Origin: Gammaproteobacteria bacterium
GTDB taxonomy: Bacteria > Pseudomonadota > Gammaproteobacteria > Burkholderiales > Thiobacillaceae
Direction of reading: 5' to 3'
DNA length: 22,556 nucleotides
Assembly (NCBI GenBank): GCA_018820745.1
Contig: JAHJNP010000154.1
Span: 1-22,556 of the forward strand
Shown: piece by piece, positions 10,446 through 18,155 of the stretch
Numbering within the stretch: position 1 is the stretch's first letter
Layout of the letters: every line of letters begins with the position of its first letter
Notes under the pieces: generated by a model
The model's database searches: none
Told to the model about the DNA's origin: nothing
Seen by the model: the letters and a program-made list of their open reading frames with translations, nothing else
Made by a program: the position numbers and the translations under genes

Positions 10446-12605
10446 TCATTTGTAGAGCACGCCCGGCAGCCACAGGCCGATCTGCGGCCAGATGTACAGG
10501 ATCGCCATGGACAGGATCACCAGCCCGAGGAAGGGCATGGAACCCAGGAATATCTGCCCCAGCGAGACGCTGGGCGGCGCCACGCCTTTCAGGTAGAACG
10601 CCGACGGCGCCATCGGCGGCGACAGGAAGGACATCTGCAGATTGAGCGCCACCAGCAGGCCGAAGAACAGCGGATCGATGTTGAAGTGCGCCAGCAGCGG
10701 AATGAAGATCGGCATAAAGATGACGATGATCTCGGTCCATTCCAGCGGCCAGCCGAGAATGAAAATGATGAACTGGGTGAGCAGCAGGAATTCCAGCGGC
10801 GTCATGTTGAGCGACAGCACCCACGCTTCGACCACGTGCTGGCCGCCCAGCAGGGAAAACGCCGCCGAGTAGATGCTGGCGCCGACGAACAGCCAGCACA
10901 CCATGGCGGAAGTCTTGGCGGTGAGGAATACCGACTCGCGCAGCATCGGGATCAACTTCACCTGCCAGCTGGCAAGCGCCGCCCAGGCGAGGAAGGCCAG
11001 CATCGACGCCTGGCCGAGGGCCGGCGGCAGGGGCGTGGCGATCACCTGCGCCCGGTACAGGATGAACCAGAGTACCGAGGCGAGAAATGTTCCCCACAGC
11101 GCGATCCAGGCCGGCCACCAGCGCCGGCGCTGTTCCCGCGGCGCGTCCTGGGCCATATAGAAGGCCGCCAGCACGAAGCCGCCCAGCGCCCCCATGGCGG
11201 CGGCCTCGGTGGGGGTGGCCAGGCCGAATACGATGGAGCCCAGCACGCCCAGAATCATCACCGCCAGCGGGAAAAATGAAGTGAGGAGCATGCGGAACAC
11301 TTCCAGGCGCGGGAAGGTGAGCAGCAGGTAGCCCACGCCCAGCACCGCCACGCCAGCGCCGACCGTCTTCCAGAAAGCCGCAGGAGCAGGCTCGCGGCCG
11401 GCTGCGGTTTCGGACTCATCAAGGGGAGGCGGTTCTTCCAGTGCGGGGGGGGCTGCCAATCCATCGGCTTCGGCCACATCGGGCTCGGCAAGCGCCGAGG
11501 GCTCCTCCAGGGCTGGGGGCTCTTCTATGCCGGGTGCGCGCGCTTCCTCGACGGGGGGCTCGGAGATGCCCGGGGCCGTCTCCTCGCCGTCTTCGCTGCG
11601 GTAGGCTTCGGCGTAAACGCCCATTTCCACCAGGCCGGAGGTGTCGAACACCTCGGTCGGCTGGGTCAGCGTATTCCAGGTCAGTCCCATGATGAGGGCG
11701 AAAGCCAGCGCCGGCAGGCCCGCCACCAGCAGATCCCTGCCGACGGCCGCGCGCGAAACCGTGGCGTCATGCTGTCCGAAAAGCGAACGCAGCAGGGCAG
11801 GCAGGGCAAGCTTGCCGAAGCGTGCCGACAGCTGCGTCATGTGCGGCGGCAGCGGCACGCGTCGATCCTCGGCGCTCAGGGGCGGTGCCCAGTGGGGCTT
11901 GAGCCAGGCGATCAGAATGACGTACACGACATACAGTCCCGCCAGCAGCAGGCCGGGGAAGAAAGCGCCCGCATAGAGCTGCACCACCGACACGCCGGCG
12001 GTGGCGCCATAGACGATGAGCATGATCGACGGCGGGATCAGAATGCCCAGCGTGCCGCCCGCCGCGATGACGCCGGCGGAGAGTTTGGTGTCGTAACCGG
12101 CGCGCAGCATGGCCGGTAGTGCCAAGAGGCCCATCAGCGTGACCACCGCGCCGACGATGCCGGTGGCGGTGGCGAAGATGGCGCAAGTCACCAGGGTGGC
12201 CACGGCGAGCGAGCCGGGAATGCGCGCGGTGGCGATGTGGATGGCGTGGAACAGCTTCTTGATCAGCTTCGCGCGCTCGACCAGATAACCCATGAACAGG
12301 AACAGCGGCACCGCGATGAGTACGTCGCTGGTCATCACGCCATAGGCGCGCTGTACGGCGAGATCCAGGGTCTGCTGCACGGCAATCCCGGGATCGACCG
12401 AGCGGTAGGCGAACCATGAAAACAGCACGCCCATGCCCATCAGGGTGAAGGCGCTGGGAAAGCCCATCATCATCGCCACCACGATCAGGCACAGCATGAT
12501 GATGCCGATGTGGCCGTTTTCGAGGGTGCTCCACGGCGTCATTACGGCGATGGCCAGCAGGATCAGCGCCATGAAGCCGAAGCCGACTACGAGTCCCTTC
12601 TTCAT
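10446..12605 (-). CDS. TRAP transporter large permease (DctM-type, with long insertion)
   Basis: This inner-membrane subunit forms the sodium-driven transport path of a tripartite ATP-independent importer. The N-terminal part (about 1-250) and C-terminal part (about 430-719) carry the many membrane segments typical of DctM, including the conserved GILIPPSI stretch, the GLATPTEAAAMGALG stretch and FLSPPMAPSAFYL. At 719 residues it is much longer than classical DctM proteins (about 430). The extra length sits in the middle and includes a predicted disordered, acidic, proline-rich section at about 319-410 with repeats such as EEPPALEEP. Longer DctM subunits occur in the mannitol/chloroaromatic (FcbT-like) TRAP group, which suits the partner proteins here. 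Its ATG overlaps the small permease stop as ATGA. GGGAG upstream can act as ribosome binding site. Confidence 0.92.
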   Translation of the reverse strand: MKKGLVVGFGFMALILLAIAVMTPWSTLENGHIGIIMLCLIVVAMMMGFPSAFTLMGMGVLFSWFAYRSVDPGIAVQQTLDLAVQRAYGVMTSDVLIAVPLFLFMGYLVERAKLIKKLFHAIHIATARIPGSLAVATLVTCAIFATATGIVGAVVTLMGLLALPAMLRAGYDTKLSAGVIAAGGTLGILIPPSIMLIVYGATAGVSVVQLYAGAFFPGLLLAGLYVVYVILIAWLKPHWAPPLSAEDRRVPLPPHMTQLSARFGKLALPALLRSLFGQHDATVSRAAVGRDLLVAGLPALAFALIMGLTWNTLTQPTEVFDTSGLVEMGVYAEAYRSEDGEETAPGISEPPVEEARAPGIEEPPALEEPSALAEPDVAEADGLAAPPALEEPPPLDESETAAGREPAPAAFWKTVGAGVAVLGVGYLLLTFPRLEVFRMLLTSFFPLAVMILGVLGSIVFGLATPTEAAAMGALGGFVLAAFYMAQDAPREQRRRWWPAWIALWGTFLASVLWFILYRAQVIATPLPPALGQASMLAFLAWAALASWQVKLIPMLRESVFLTAKTSAMVCWLFVGASIYSAAFSLLGGQHVVEAWVLSLNMTPLEFLLLTQFIIFILGWPLEWTEIIVIFMPIFIPLLAHFNIDPLFFGLLVALNLQMSFLSPPMAPSAFYLKGVAPPSVSLGQIFLGSMPFLGLVILSMAILYIWPQIGLWLPGVLYK

Positions 12606-13192
12606 GGCTGGGCTCCCGCGGCTTCATCGTCGTCCCTGACCATGGCCCGGAGTTCTTCCAGGTCGATCTCCTCAACGTCCTTCATGCGAGACGGCCAGCT
12701 GCCCAGGCGCAGGCAGACCACGCAGCGCAGGATCTCGACGATGCCCTGCAGCAGCAGCAGAAAGCCCGCCGCCGGGATCACGAACTTGAAGGGATACAGC
12801 GGCAGCGGGTCGGGGCTGAAGGTGTTCTCGCGGATCGCCAGCGATTCGTTGGCATAGGTCCAGCCGGCCCAGGTGAGCGCGAGCACGCCGGGCAGGTAGA
12901 AAAAGACGAACAGCACCAGATCGATGCCGGCCTGGGTGCGCGGGCGGAGCGCCCCATACAGCACGTCGCCGCGCACATGGCCCTGGTGCGCCAGGGTGTA
13001 GGCGCCGGCCATCATGAACAGGATGCCGTACAGCATGATCTGGGCATCGAGCGCCCAGGGGTGGGGATGATTCAGAAAGTAGCGGGAAAACACTTCCCAG
13101 GAGACCAGCAGGGTTAGCGCGACGATGGACCAGGCGAAGAACCGACCCACGAAAGTGGTCAGGCGGTCGACCGCCATCATGAATTTCTGCAT
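12602..13192 (-). CDS. TRAP transporter small permease (DctQ-type)
   Basis: This 196-residue membrane protein has four hydrophobic segments, the layout of DctQ subunits, which pair with the large permease in the inner membrane. It includes the early WEVFSRYFLN segment and the AHQGHVRGDVLYG loop typical of the family. The C-terminus is a charged cytoplasmic tail rich in Asp and Glu. ATG 13192 is chosen because the first membrane segment follows at once; an in-frame extension to 13441 would add a low-complexity Arg/Pro stretch and overlap dctP. No good Shine-Dalgarno is visible, so translation may be weak or depend on the hairpin region between dctP and this gene. It overlaps the large permease gene by four bases. 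Confidence 0.9.
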   Translation of the reverse strand: MQKFMMAVDRLTTFVGRFFAWSIVALTLLVSWEVFSRYFLNHPHPWALDAQIMLYGILFMMAGAYTLAHQGHVRGDVLYGALRPRTQAGIDLVLFVFFYLPGVLALTWAGWTYANESLAIRENTFSPDPLPLYPFKFVIPAAGFLLLLQGIVEILRCVVCLRLGSWPSRMKDVEEIDLEELRAMVRDDDEAAGAQP

Positions 13193-13217
13193 AGGGTAAC
13201 GACCCGAATGGGAAAGG

Positions 13218-13240
13218 CCGCCGCCAGGGATCGGCGGCGG
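13218..13240 (-). other. Hairpin between dctP and dctQ
   Basis: Perfect 8-base arms, CCGCCGCC (13218-13225) and GGCGGCGG (13233-13240), enclose a 7-base loop. In the transcript only a short run of three U bases follows, so it is probably not a strong terminator. It more likely protects the 3' end of the dctP message or partly attenuates, allowing more binding protein than permease. Confidence 0.6.
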
Positions 13241-13250
13241 ACCGGGGCGG

Positions 13251-14402
13251 TCAGCCCTTTTTCTTGGCGAAGAAATGGTTGTACGCCATCTTGTAGTCCA
13301 CGCTGGTGTCATTCTGCCAGCGCGCCGCGCGGGCCGCGAAGGCGCGCATGGATTCGAGCACTTTCTTGAACGCGGGATTCTCCGCGCTCTTGGCCGCCAT
13401 GATCTTGTCCCAGGACTGCAGTTGCTTGCGCAGGATGGCATCCGGCGTCTTGTAGAACTTGACGCCCTTCTTGGTGCTCATGTCGAGGTAGTCCTTGGAA
13501 TAGCGGTCGATGGCCTTCCAGGACATATCGGCCGATGCGGCCTCGATGGCGTGCTTGATGATGGCCTTGTGCTCGGCATTGAGGCCATCGTATTTTTTCT
13601 TGTTGAAAAGAATCTCGAACTGCTCGCTGGCCTGGTGGAAGCTCTGCAGCATGCACACCTTGGCCACGTCCGGGAAGCCGAGCAGGTTGTCGGAAGACGC
13701 ATTGTTGAATTCGGCCGCATCGAGCAGGCCGCGATCGAGGGCCGGCACGATCTCGCCGCCCGGCATCGGATTCACCGCGGCGCCCATGTCCTTGTACATG
13801 TCGACTGCGAGCCCGACGGTGCGGAACTTGACCCCTTTCATTTGCTCGACGCTGGTGACGGGCTTCTTGAACCAGCCGAAGGGCTGGGTCGGCATCGGCC
13901 CGTAGAGCATCGACACCACGTCCATGTTCATGCTCTTGTAGATTTCAGCCAGCAGTTCCTTGCCGCCGCCGTAGTAGTGCCAGGCCAGCAGCATGTTCGC
14001 GTCCATGCCGAAAGCCGGGCCGGAGCCCCACAACGCCACCGCAGTGTTCTTGCCGTACCAGTAGGCGATCACCCCATGGCCGCCGTCCAGGGTGCCCTTG
14101 CTGACCGCGTCGAGCAGGTCGAACGCCTTGACCACCGCCCCCGCCGGCAACACCTCGATCTTGAGCTCCTTGCCGGACATGGCATTGACCTTGTTGGCGA
14201 AGTCCACTGCATATTCGTGAAAGATGTCCTTCGCCGGCCAGGTGCTCTGGAAGCGCAGGCTGACCGGCGTTGCGGCCTTCGCGATCGAGGGAAAACCAAA
14301 CGTTGCCGCGCCGGTCGCGGTGGCGGCGGCTGCGCCGAGGAATGTTCTGCGGCTCAGTGTGGCCTCGGGTTGTGTGGACGGTTTGCTGTCTTTCTTGCTC
14401 AT
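13251..14402 (-). CDS. TRAP transporter substrate-binding protein (DctP-type, Tat-exported)
   Basis: This 383-residue periplasmic receptor captures the substrate for the TRAP permeases encoded next. It begins with a twin-arginine signal (S17-R-R-T-F-L22, hydrophobic Ala-rich core, likely cleavage after AKA at 43), so it is probably exported folded. The mature part has DctP features, including LPAGAVVKAFDLLDAVSKGT and the conserved arginine in GVKFRTVG that normally binds a carboxylate. The WYGKNTAVALWGSGPAFGM segment resembles the TRAP-type mannitol/chloroaromatic (FcbT) receptor group. The substrate is most likely a small organic or hydroxy acid, inferred from the downstream glyoxylate enzymes. 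AAAGGAGA before ATG 14402 is a strong ribosome binding site. It is the first gene of the operon. Confidence 0.94.
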   Translation of the reverse strand: MSKKDSKPSTQPEATLSRRTFLGAAAATATGAATFGFPSIAKAATPVSLRFQSTWPAKDIFHEYAVDFANKVNAMSGKELKIEVLPAGAVVKAFDLLDAVSKGTLDGGHGVIAYWYGKNTAVALWGSGPAFGMDANMLLAWHYYGGGKELLAEIYKSMNMDVVSMLYGPMPTQPFGWFKKPVTSVEQMKGVKFRTVGLAVDMYKDMGAAVNPMPGGEIVPALDRGLLDAAEFNNASSDNLLGFPDVAKVCMLQSFHQASEQFEILFNKKKYDGLNAEHKAIIKHAIEAASADMSWKAIDRYSKDYLDMSTKKGVKFYKTPDAILRKQLQSWDKIMAAKSAENPAFKKVLESMRAFAARAARWQNDTSVDYKMAYNHFFAKKKG

Positions 14403-14443
14403 GGCTGTCTCCTTTGTTTTGATCGAGGGAAAAGCAGCTTCAC

Positions 14444-14472
14444 ATTAGTACAATTTATTGATTGCATCTAAT
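14444..14472. promoter_or_regulatory. Operator-like inverted repeat upstream of dctP
   Basis: ATTAG (14444-14448) and CTAAT (14468-14472) are perfect inverted arms. Inside them TACAAT (14449-14454) and ATTGCA (14461-14466) form a second pair with one mismatch. The element is AT-rich in otherwise GC-rich DNA and lies 42-70 bases before the dctP start. It also contains TTTATTGATTG (14454-14464), found again upstream of the DUF4212 gene. A GntR- or LysR-type regulator could bind, but none is encoded nearby. Confidence 0.45.
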
Positions 14473-14752
14473 TATTAAATTCTACTGTTCCGTTTTTGCT
14501 ACAGCGAGGATCGCGTCTGGATCGGGTGCGGCCGGCGGCATCGGAAACGCAAAGGCGCAGCTTGGTCAGCGTCGTTCAGGCTGAAAGGGGTGGGATGGCA
14601 ATGGATACTGCTGCGGGCAGGAAGGTGGTCGTCGCCCGCCGGGGTCTGCCGGGTGAGTTGGGCGGACCGTGCGTCTTGGTGGGCATGCGCCTGTGAAGCG
14701 GGTGATTCGCAGTGATTTTTGCGGGCGCAATTACACCGGAACCACACAAAAG
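14473..14752. other. Non-coding stretch with no supported gene
   Basis: About 280 bases between the dctP leader and the tRNA terminator. Short frames exist on both strands but have no ribosome binding site or recognisable protein. A clear dctP promoter was not found; TAGCAA and TTTAAT on the minus strand (16 bases apart, around 14475-14500) are a weak candidate. Confidence 0.5.
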
Positions 14753-14787
14753 AAAACGGCCTCCGATGGAAAATCCATGGGAAGCCG
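14753..14787 (-). terminator. Rho-independent terminator after tRNA-Phe
   Basis: Read on the minus strand, CGGCTTCC pairs with GGAGGCCG (one G-U), continued inward by ATGGA with TCCAT around a TTT loop, then TTTT follows. It lies about ten bases past the CCA end of the tRNA. Confidence 0.85.
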
Positions 14788-14796
14788 CTCGAATTT

Positions 14797-14872
14797 TGGT
14801 GGCCAGGAGTGGAATCGAACCACCGACACGCGGATTTTCAATCCGCTGCTCTACCGACTGAGCTACCTGGCC
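14797..14872 (-). tRNA. tRNA-Phe (anticodon GAA)
   Basis: This is a 76-base cloverleaf on the minus strand. The acceptor arm GGCCAGG pairs with CCTGGCC, followed by discriminator A and an encoded CCA. The D-arm has AGCTCAGTCGGTAGAGC. The anticodon stem GCGGA/TCCGC encloses the loop TTGAAAA, giving anticodon GAA for phenylalanine. The T-arm contains GGTTCGATTCC. It stands alone, with its own promoter and terminator. Confidence 0.98.
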
Positions 14873-14885
14873 AAAAGAGGGCGCA

Positions 14886-14914
14886 ATTTAACCGGTTTGC
14901 CCCCATCCCGTCAA
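14886..14914 (-). promoter_or_regulatory. Promoter of tRNA-Phe
   Basis: On the minus strand TTGACG (14909-14914) and TTAAAT (14886-14891) are exactly 17 bases apart. The bases after the -10 (TGCGCCC) are GC-rich, the discriminator type associated with stringent control of stable RNA genes. The transcript would start a few bases before the tRNA 5' end at 14872. Confidence 0.75.
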
Positions 14915-14936
14915 GGAAAAGCCGTGTTGCCCCGGC

Positions 14937-15236
14937 TCAGCATGCCAATCCATGCAGGCCGCACAGATGGCGTTTGACGATTGCCAGCGAGACCCACAAC
15001 CAGAACAGCAGGAAGAAGGTGAGAAACGGCACGTGAGCGTCGAGGATGAAGCGCGGGGTGACGAAGCGCACGGCGCGCACCGCCGGGCTGGCGACGATGC
15101 GCAGCGTGCGGTAGAAAATGTTGTCCTCGCGATATTTGCCGGCCAGCAGCGCCAGCACCCCTTGCCCAAGCAGGGCGAAGCCGGCGACCTCGACCAGGGT
15201 GCGCAAAATCAAAACCAGCAGAATGTCGAGCGGCAT
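14937..15236 (-). CDS. Small YggT-like inner-membrane protein
   Basis: This 99-residue protein has two hydrophobic segments, roughly 5-35 and 68-88, separated by a basic region (SPAVRAVRFVTPRFILDAHVP). The pattern of a membrane helix, an S/P-x-x-R-x-x-R-x-x-P stretch, a polar turn and a second helix recalls one repeat of the YggT family, whose function is poorly defined. I am not certain of the family. Start ATG 15236 has CAGGAA about nine bases upstream. It ends upstream of the tRNA-Phe promoter and is divergent from the TPR gene, so it is probably a single-gene unit. Confidence 0.65.
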   Translation of the reverse strand: MPLDILLVLILRTLVEVAGFALLGQGVLALLAGKYREDNIFYRTLRIVASPAVRAVRFVTPRFILDAHVPFLTFFLLFWLWVSLAIVKRHLCGLHGLAC

Positions 15237-15331
15237 GGCGAGTGTTCCTGAAGCGAATCGATGATTTTAACGCGGCTTGCAAGCTTGGCGCCTGCCCATG
15301 ACAATGCGGCCTGACTTGAGTGGGTGTGCAG

Positions 15332-15925
15332 ATGATGGATTATGACCGAGTGCGGCATGGCCTGCGGGGCTTGTTTTTCAATATGCTGGGCCGGACGGAG
15401 CGCGCGCTGGCGGCCTATCAGGACAGCCATCGGGCGGATCCCGCCCATGTCGCGACGCTGCGTACGCTGGCCTGGCTGGAGGCGAAGCAGGAACGCTGGG
15501 ATGCGGCGGAAGCCTGGTTTGAACGCGCGATCGAGGTCGAGCCGGACGATGCCCCCACCTGGTTCAATCTCGGCTACGTGCGCGACAGGGGCGGCATGGA
15601 CGAGGCAGCGGTCGCGGCCATGCAGCGGGCGACCGAGCTGAATCCGAACAACGATCGTGCCTGGTATGGGTTGGGGATGCTGCACGCGCGGCATGGCCGC
15701 CATGCCGAAGCCGCAGCGGCGCTGACCGAGGCTGGCCGGCTGCAGCCGATGAACGGGCTGGCCTGGTACGCGCTGGGGATGGCCTGGCAGCATTGCAACG
15801 AGCCGGACAAGGTGGCGGCGGTGATCGAGCACACGCTGACGCATGACCCGCAAACTGCGCAGCGGCTGATTCGCGACACCGGGCGCAGCGACTATACGCA
15901 TCGGCTGGGTTCAATGCAGTTGTAA
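15332..15925 (+). CDS. TPR-repeat protein
   Basis: This 197-residue protein consists almost entirely of tetratricopeptide repeats. At least four are visible (starting near residues 15, 48, 82 and 116), with the usual pattern of W/L, G/A, Y, A and P at helix positions, for example WFNLGYVRDRG and WYGLGMLHARHG. No signal peptide or membrane segment is present, so it is probably a cytoplasmic adaptor. Its partner is unknown. ATG 15332 is taken as the start; GTG 15320 and 15326 are in-frame alternatives, and the GAG/GGG stretch near 15318-15324 could serve either. The gene is divergent from the YggT-like gene and followed by a strong bidirectional terminator. Confidence 0.82.
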   Translation: MMDYDRVRHGLRGLFFNMLGRTERALAAYQDSHRADPAHVATLRTLAWLEAKQERWDAAEAWFERAIEVEPDDAPTWFNLGYVRDRGGMDEAAVAAMQRATELNPNNDRAWYGLGMLHARHGRHAEAAAALTEAGRLQPMNGLAWYALGMAWQHCNEPDKVAAVIEHTLTHDPQTAQRLIRDTGRSDYTHRLGSMQL

Positions 15926-15978
15926 GGTCATGGCCGGTTGCGTTCGGAGGAACGCTCCGGGTTGAGGAAGTCAGGCGC

Positions 15979-16010
15979 AAAAAAGCCAGCCCCGGGGGGC
16001 TGGCTTTTTT
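15979..16010. terminator. Bidirectional terminator between TPR and symporter genes
   Basis: AAAAAAGCCAGCCCC (15979-15993) and its exact reverse complement (15996-16010) are separated by two bases, so the real loop must open a few pairs. There is a T-run on either strand's 3' side. It serves the convergent TPR and sodium symporter genes. Confidence 0.9.
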
Positions 16011-16043
16011 GTTGCGCGCCCGGGGGCGCGCGGGTTGCAACGA

Positions 16044-18155
16044 TCAGGCCGCGCGAGTCTCGATGTCGTTCACCAGGCTCGGATAGCGCACGTGGTCGAC
16101 CAGTTGCTGGATTTCCAGGCTGGGCGCACGCGAGAGCAGCGAGCCGATAATGACGCCGATAAAGCCGATCGGCATGCCGAACACGCCGGCGGCGATGGGC
16201 TTGATGGCGAACCATTCGTTGGCGGCAACACCGCCGAAGAACGGGTAGGTGATCACCATGTAGTACATGCACACGCCTAGGCCCGCCAGCATGCCGACCA
16301 CCGCACCGAGGTAGTTGGCGCGCTTCCAGAACACGCCGAGCACCAGCGCCGGGAAGAACGCCGAGGCCGCCAGCGAGAACGCGGCGCCGACCAGGAACAG
16401 GATGTCACCCGGTTTCAGCGAGGCGGTGTAGGCGGCGAAGATGGCGACCACCAGCAGCAGGCTCCTGGAGATGGCCAGGCGACGGATGGTCGAGGCCTTC
16501 GGGTCGATCATCTTGTAGTAGACGTCGTGTGACAGCGCGTTGGCGATGGTCAGCAGCAGGCCGTCGGCGGTCGACAGCGCAGCGGCCAGGCCGCCGGCCG
16601 CCACCATCCCCGAGATCACGTAGGGCAGGCCGGCGATCTCCGGCGTGGCCAGCACGATGAGGTCGCCGCCGATGGTGATTTCGGCGAGCTGCACGATGCC
16701 GTCCAGGTTGATGTCGACGATTTTCATCAGGGTCGCGTCCACCGCCTGCCAGTTCGCCACCCAGGCCGGCAGCGACGCGAACGACGATCCGACCAGGTCG
16801 CTGTAGACCGTGAACTTGACCAGCACCGCCAGCGCGGGCGCGGTGAAGTACAAGAGGAAGATGAACAGCAGCGACCAGAACACCGACTTGCGCGCCTCAC
16901 GCACCGACGGCGTAGTGTAGTAGCGCATCAGGATGTGCGGCAGCGAGGCGGTGCCGACCATCAGGCACAGCACCAGCGCGATGAAGTTGCGGCGCTTGAT
17001 GTTGGAAGCCTCCTGATCTGCAGCTTGCGCGGCGGCGATTTCTGTTGCGCTGGCGTCGGGATTGTTCTTCAGCAGCTCTGCCTCTGCGCCCTTGCCGGAG
17101 AAGGCCTGGGCATGCGCCGAAACCGGTCCGGTTTTGGCCTTGGCGGCGGCGGCCGATTTCTTCCACTGTGCCTTGAGCGCGTCGGCGGTGGCCGGGAAGT
17201 CGGCGGGGCTGCCGGCTTCCATGCGCTGGGCTTCGAGGAAGGCGTCGCCATTGCCTGCGGCCACGGCCTCGTCCAGCGCCGCGATGCGGGCATCGAACGA
17301 AGCCTGCTGCGCCTGGAACGCGGCACGCGCCGAGGCTTCGGCGGCACCCTTGGCGGTGTCGGGATCGTTGAACTCGTTTTCCAGCTGCGTCACCTGCTGC
17401 AGCACCTGGCCGTAGGCGACCTGCGGCACCGGGTTGCCGGTGTGGGCCACCGACAGCCAGACCACCGGGATCATGTAGGCGATGATCAGGATGATGTACT
17501 GCGCCACCTGGGTCCAGGTCACCGCACGCATGCCGCCGAGGAAGGAACACACCAGGATGCCGGCGAGACCGACGAACACCCCGTACTGGAATTCCAGGCC
17601 GGTGAGACGCGCGGTAATGATGCCGACGCCATAGATCTGCGCGACCACATAGGTGAAGGAGCAGATGATGGCTGCGACCACACCGATGGTGCGCGGCAGG
17701 TTGCCGCCGTAGCGGGTGCCGAGGAAGTCCGGGATGGTGAACTGGCCGAACTTGCGCAGGTAGGGTGCGAGGAACAGCGCCACCAGCACGTAGCCGCCGG
17801 TCCAGCCCATCACGAAGGCGAGGCCGTCAAAGCCGGCCAGGTACAGGGTGCCTGCCATGCCGATGAAGGACGCCGCCGACATCCAGTCGGCGCCGGTTGC
17901 CATGCCGTTGAACAGGGCGGGCACCCGGCGGCCTGCGACGTAGTATTCCGACACGTCGGCGGTTCTCGACATGATGCCGATGCCGGCATACAGCGAGATG
18001 GTGGCGGCGAGGAAGATGTAGCCGACCCATCTGGGGGGGAGACCCATCTGCTCGAGGATCGCCAGCACGATGACGAAGGCGATGAAGCCGCCGGTGTAGA
18101 AGGTGTAGTATTTTTTGAGCTGCTGGAAGAACTGGCTCTGGGTTGTTGTGCTCAT
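16044..18155 (-). CDS. Sodium:solute symporter, VC_2705/ActP-like
   Basis: This 703-residue inner-membrane protein of the SSS family probably imports a short monocarboxylate such as acetate with sodium. It has the expected long series of membrane segments. Family motifs include the SEYYVAGRRVP segment, the FNGMATGADWMSAASFIG segment, PDFLGTRYGG, and later the LAAALSTADGLLLTIANALSHD stretch (recognised in shorter pieces). About 130 residues (about 250-383) are inserted between membrane segments. They are strongly Ala/Gln/Glu-rich and likely helical. Comparable insertions occur in VC_2705-type symporters, but the role is unknown. AAGGAGA lies upstream of ATG 18155, which overlaps the DUF4212 stop as ATGA. 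The small subunit and regulatory genes upstream match this transporter type. Confidence 0.92.
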   Translation of the reverse strand: MSTTTQSQFFQQLKKYYTFYTGGFIAFVIVLAILEQMGLPPRWVGYIFLAATISLYAGIGIMSRTADVSEYYVAGRRVPALFNGMATGADWMSAASFIGMAGTLYLAGFDGLAFVMGWTGGYVLVALFLAPYLRKFGQFTIPDFLGTRYGGNLPRTIGVVAAIICSFTYVVAQIYGVGIITARLTGLEFQYGVFVGLAGILVCSFLGGMRAVTWTQVAQYIILIIAYMIPVVWLSVAHTGNPVPQVAYGQVLQQVTQLENEFNDPDTAKGAAEASARAAFQAQQASFDARIAALDEAVAAGNGDAFLEAQRMEAGSPADFPATADALKAQWKKSAAAAKAKTGPVSAHAQAFSGKGAEAELLKNNPDASATEIAAAQAADQEASNIKRRNFIALVLCLMVGTASLPHILMRYYTTPSVREARKSVFWSLLFIFLLYFTAPALAVLVKFTVYSDLVGSSFASLPAWVANWQAVDATLMKIVDINLDGIVQLAEITIGGDLIVLATPEIAGLPYVISGMVAAGGLAAALSTADGLLLTIANALSHDVYYKMIDPKASTIRRLAISRSLLLVVAIFAAYTASLKPGDILFLVGAAFSLAASAFFPALVLGVFWKRANYLGAVVGMLAGLGVCMYYMVITYPFFGGVAANEWFAIKPIAAGVFGMPIGFIGVIIGSLLSRAPSLEIQQLVDHVRYPSLVNDIETRAA

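Noticed and set aside
11400..11600. Repetitive DNA in dctM considered as a tandem repeat array or CRISPR
   Set aside because: The units are short, irregular and in frame, encoding the Pro/Glu-rich insertion; there are no regular spacers.
13193..13441. N-terminal extension of the TRAP small permease
   Set aside because: It would overlap dctP by about 190 bases and adds a low-complexity Arg/Pro stretch before the first membrane helix.
14499..14747. 82-codon minus-strand frame between dctP and tRNA-Phe
   Set aside because: No ribosome binding site or family resemblance; rich in Arg, His and Pro as expected of translated non-coding GC-rich DNA.
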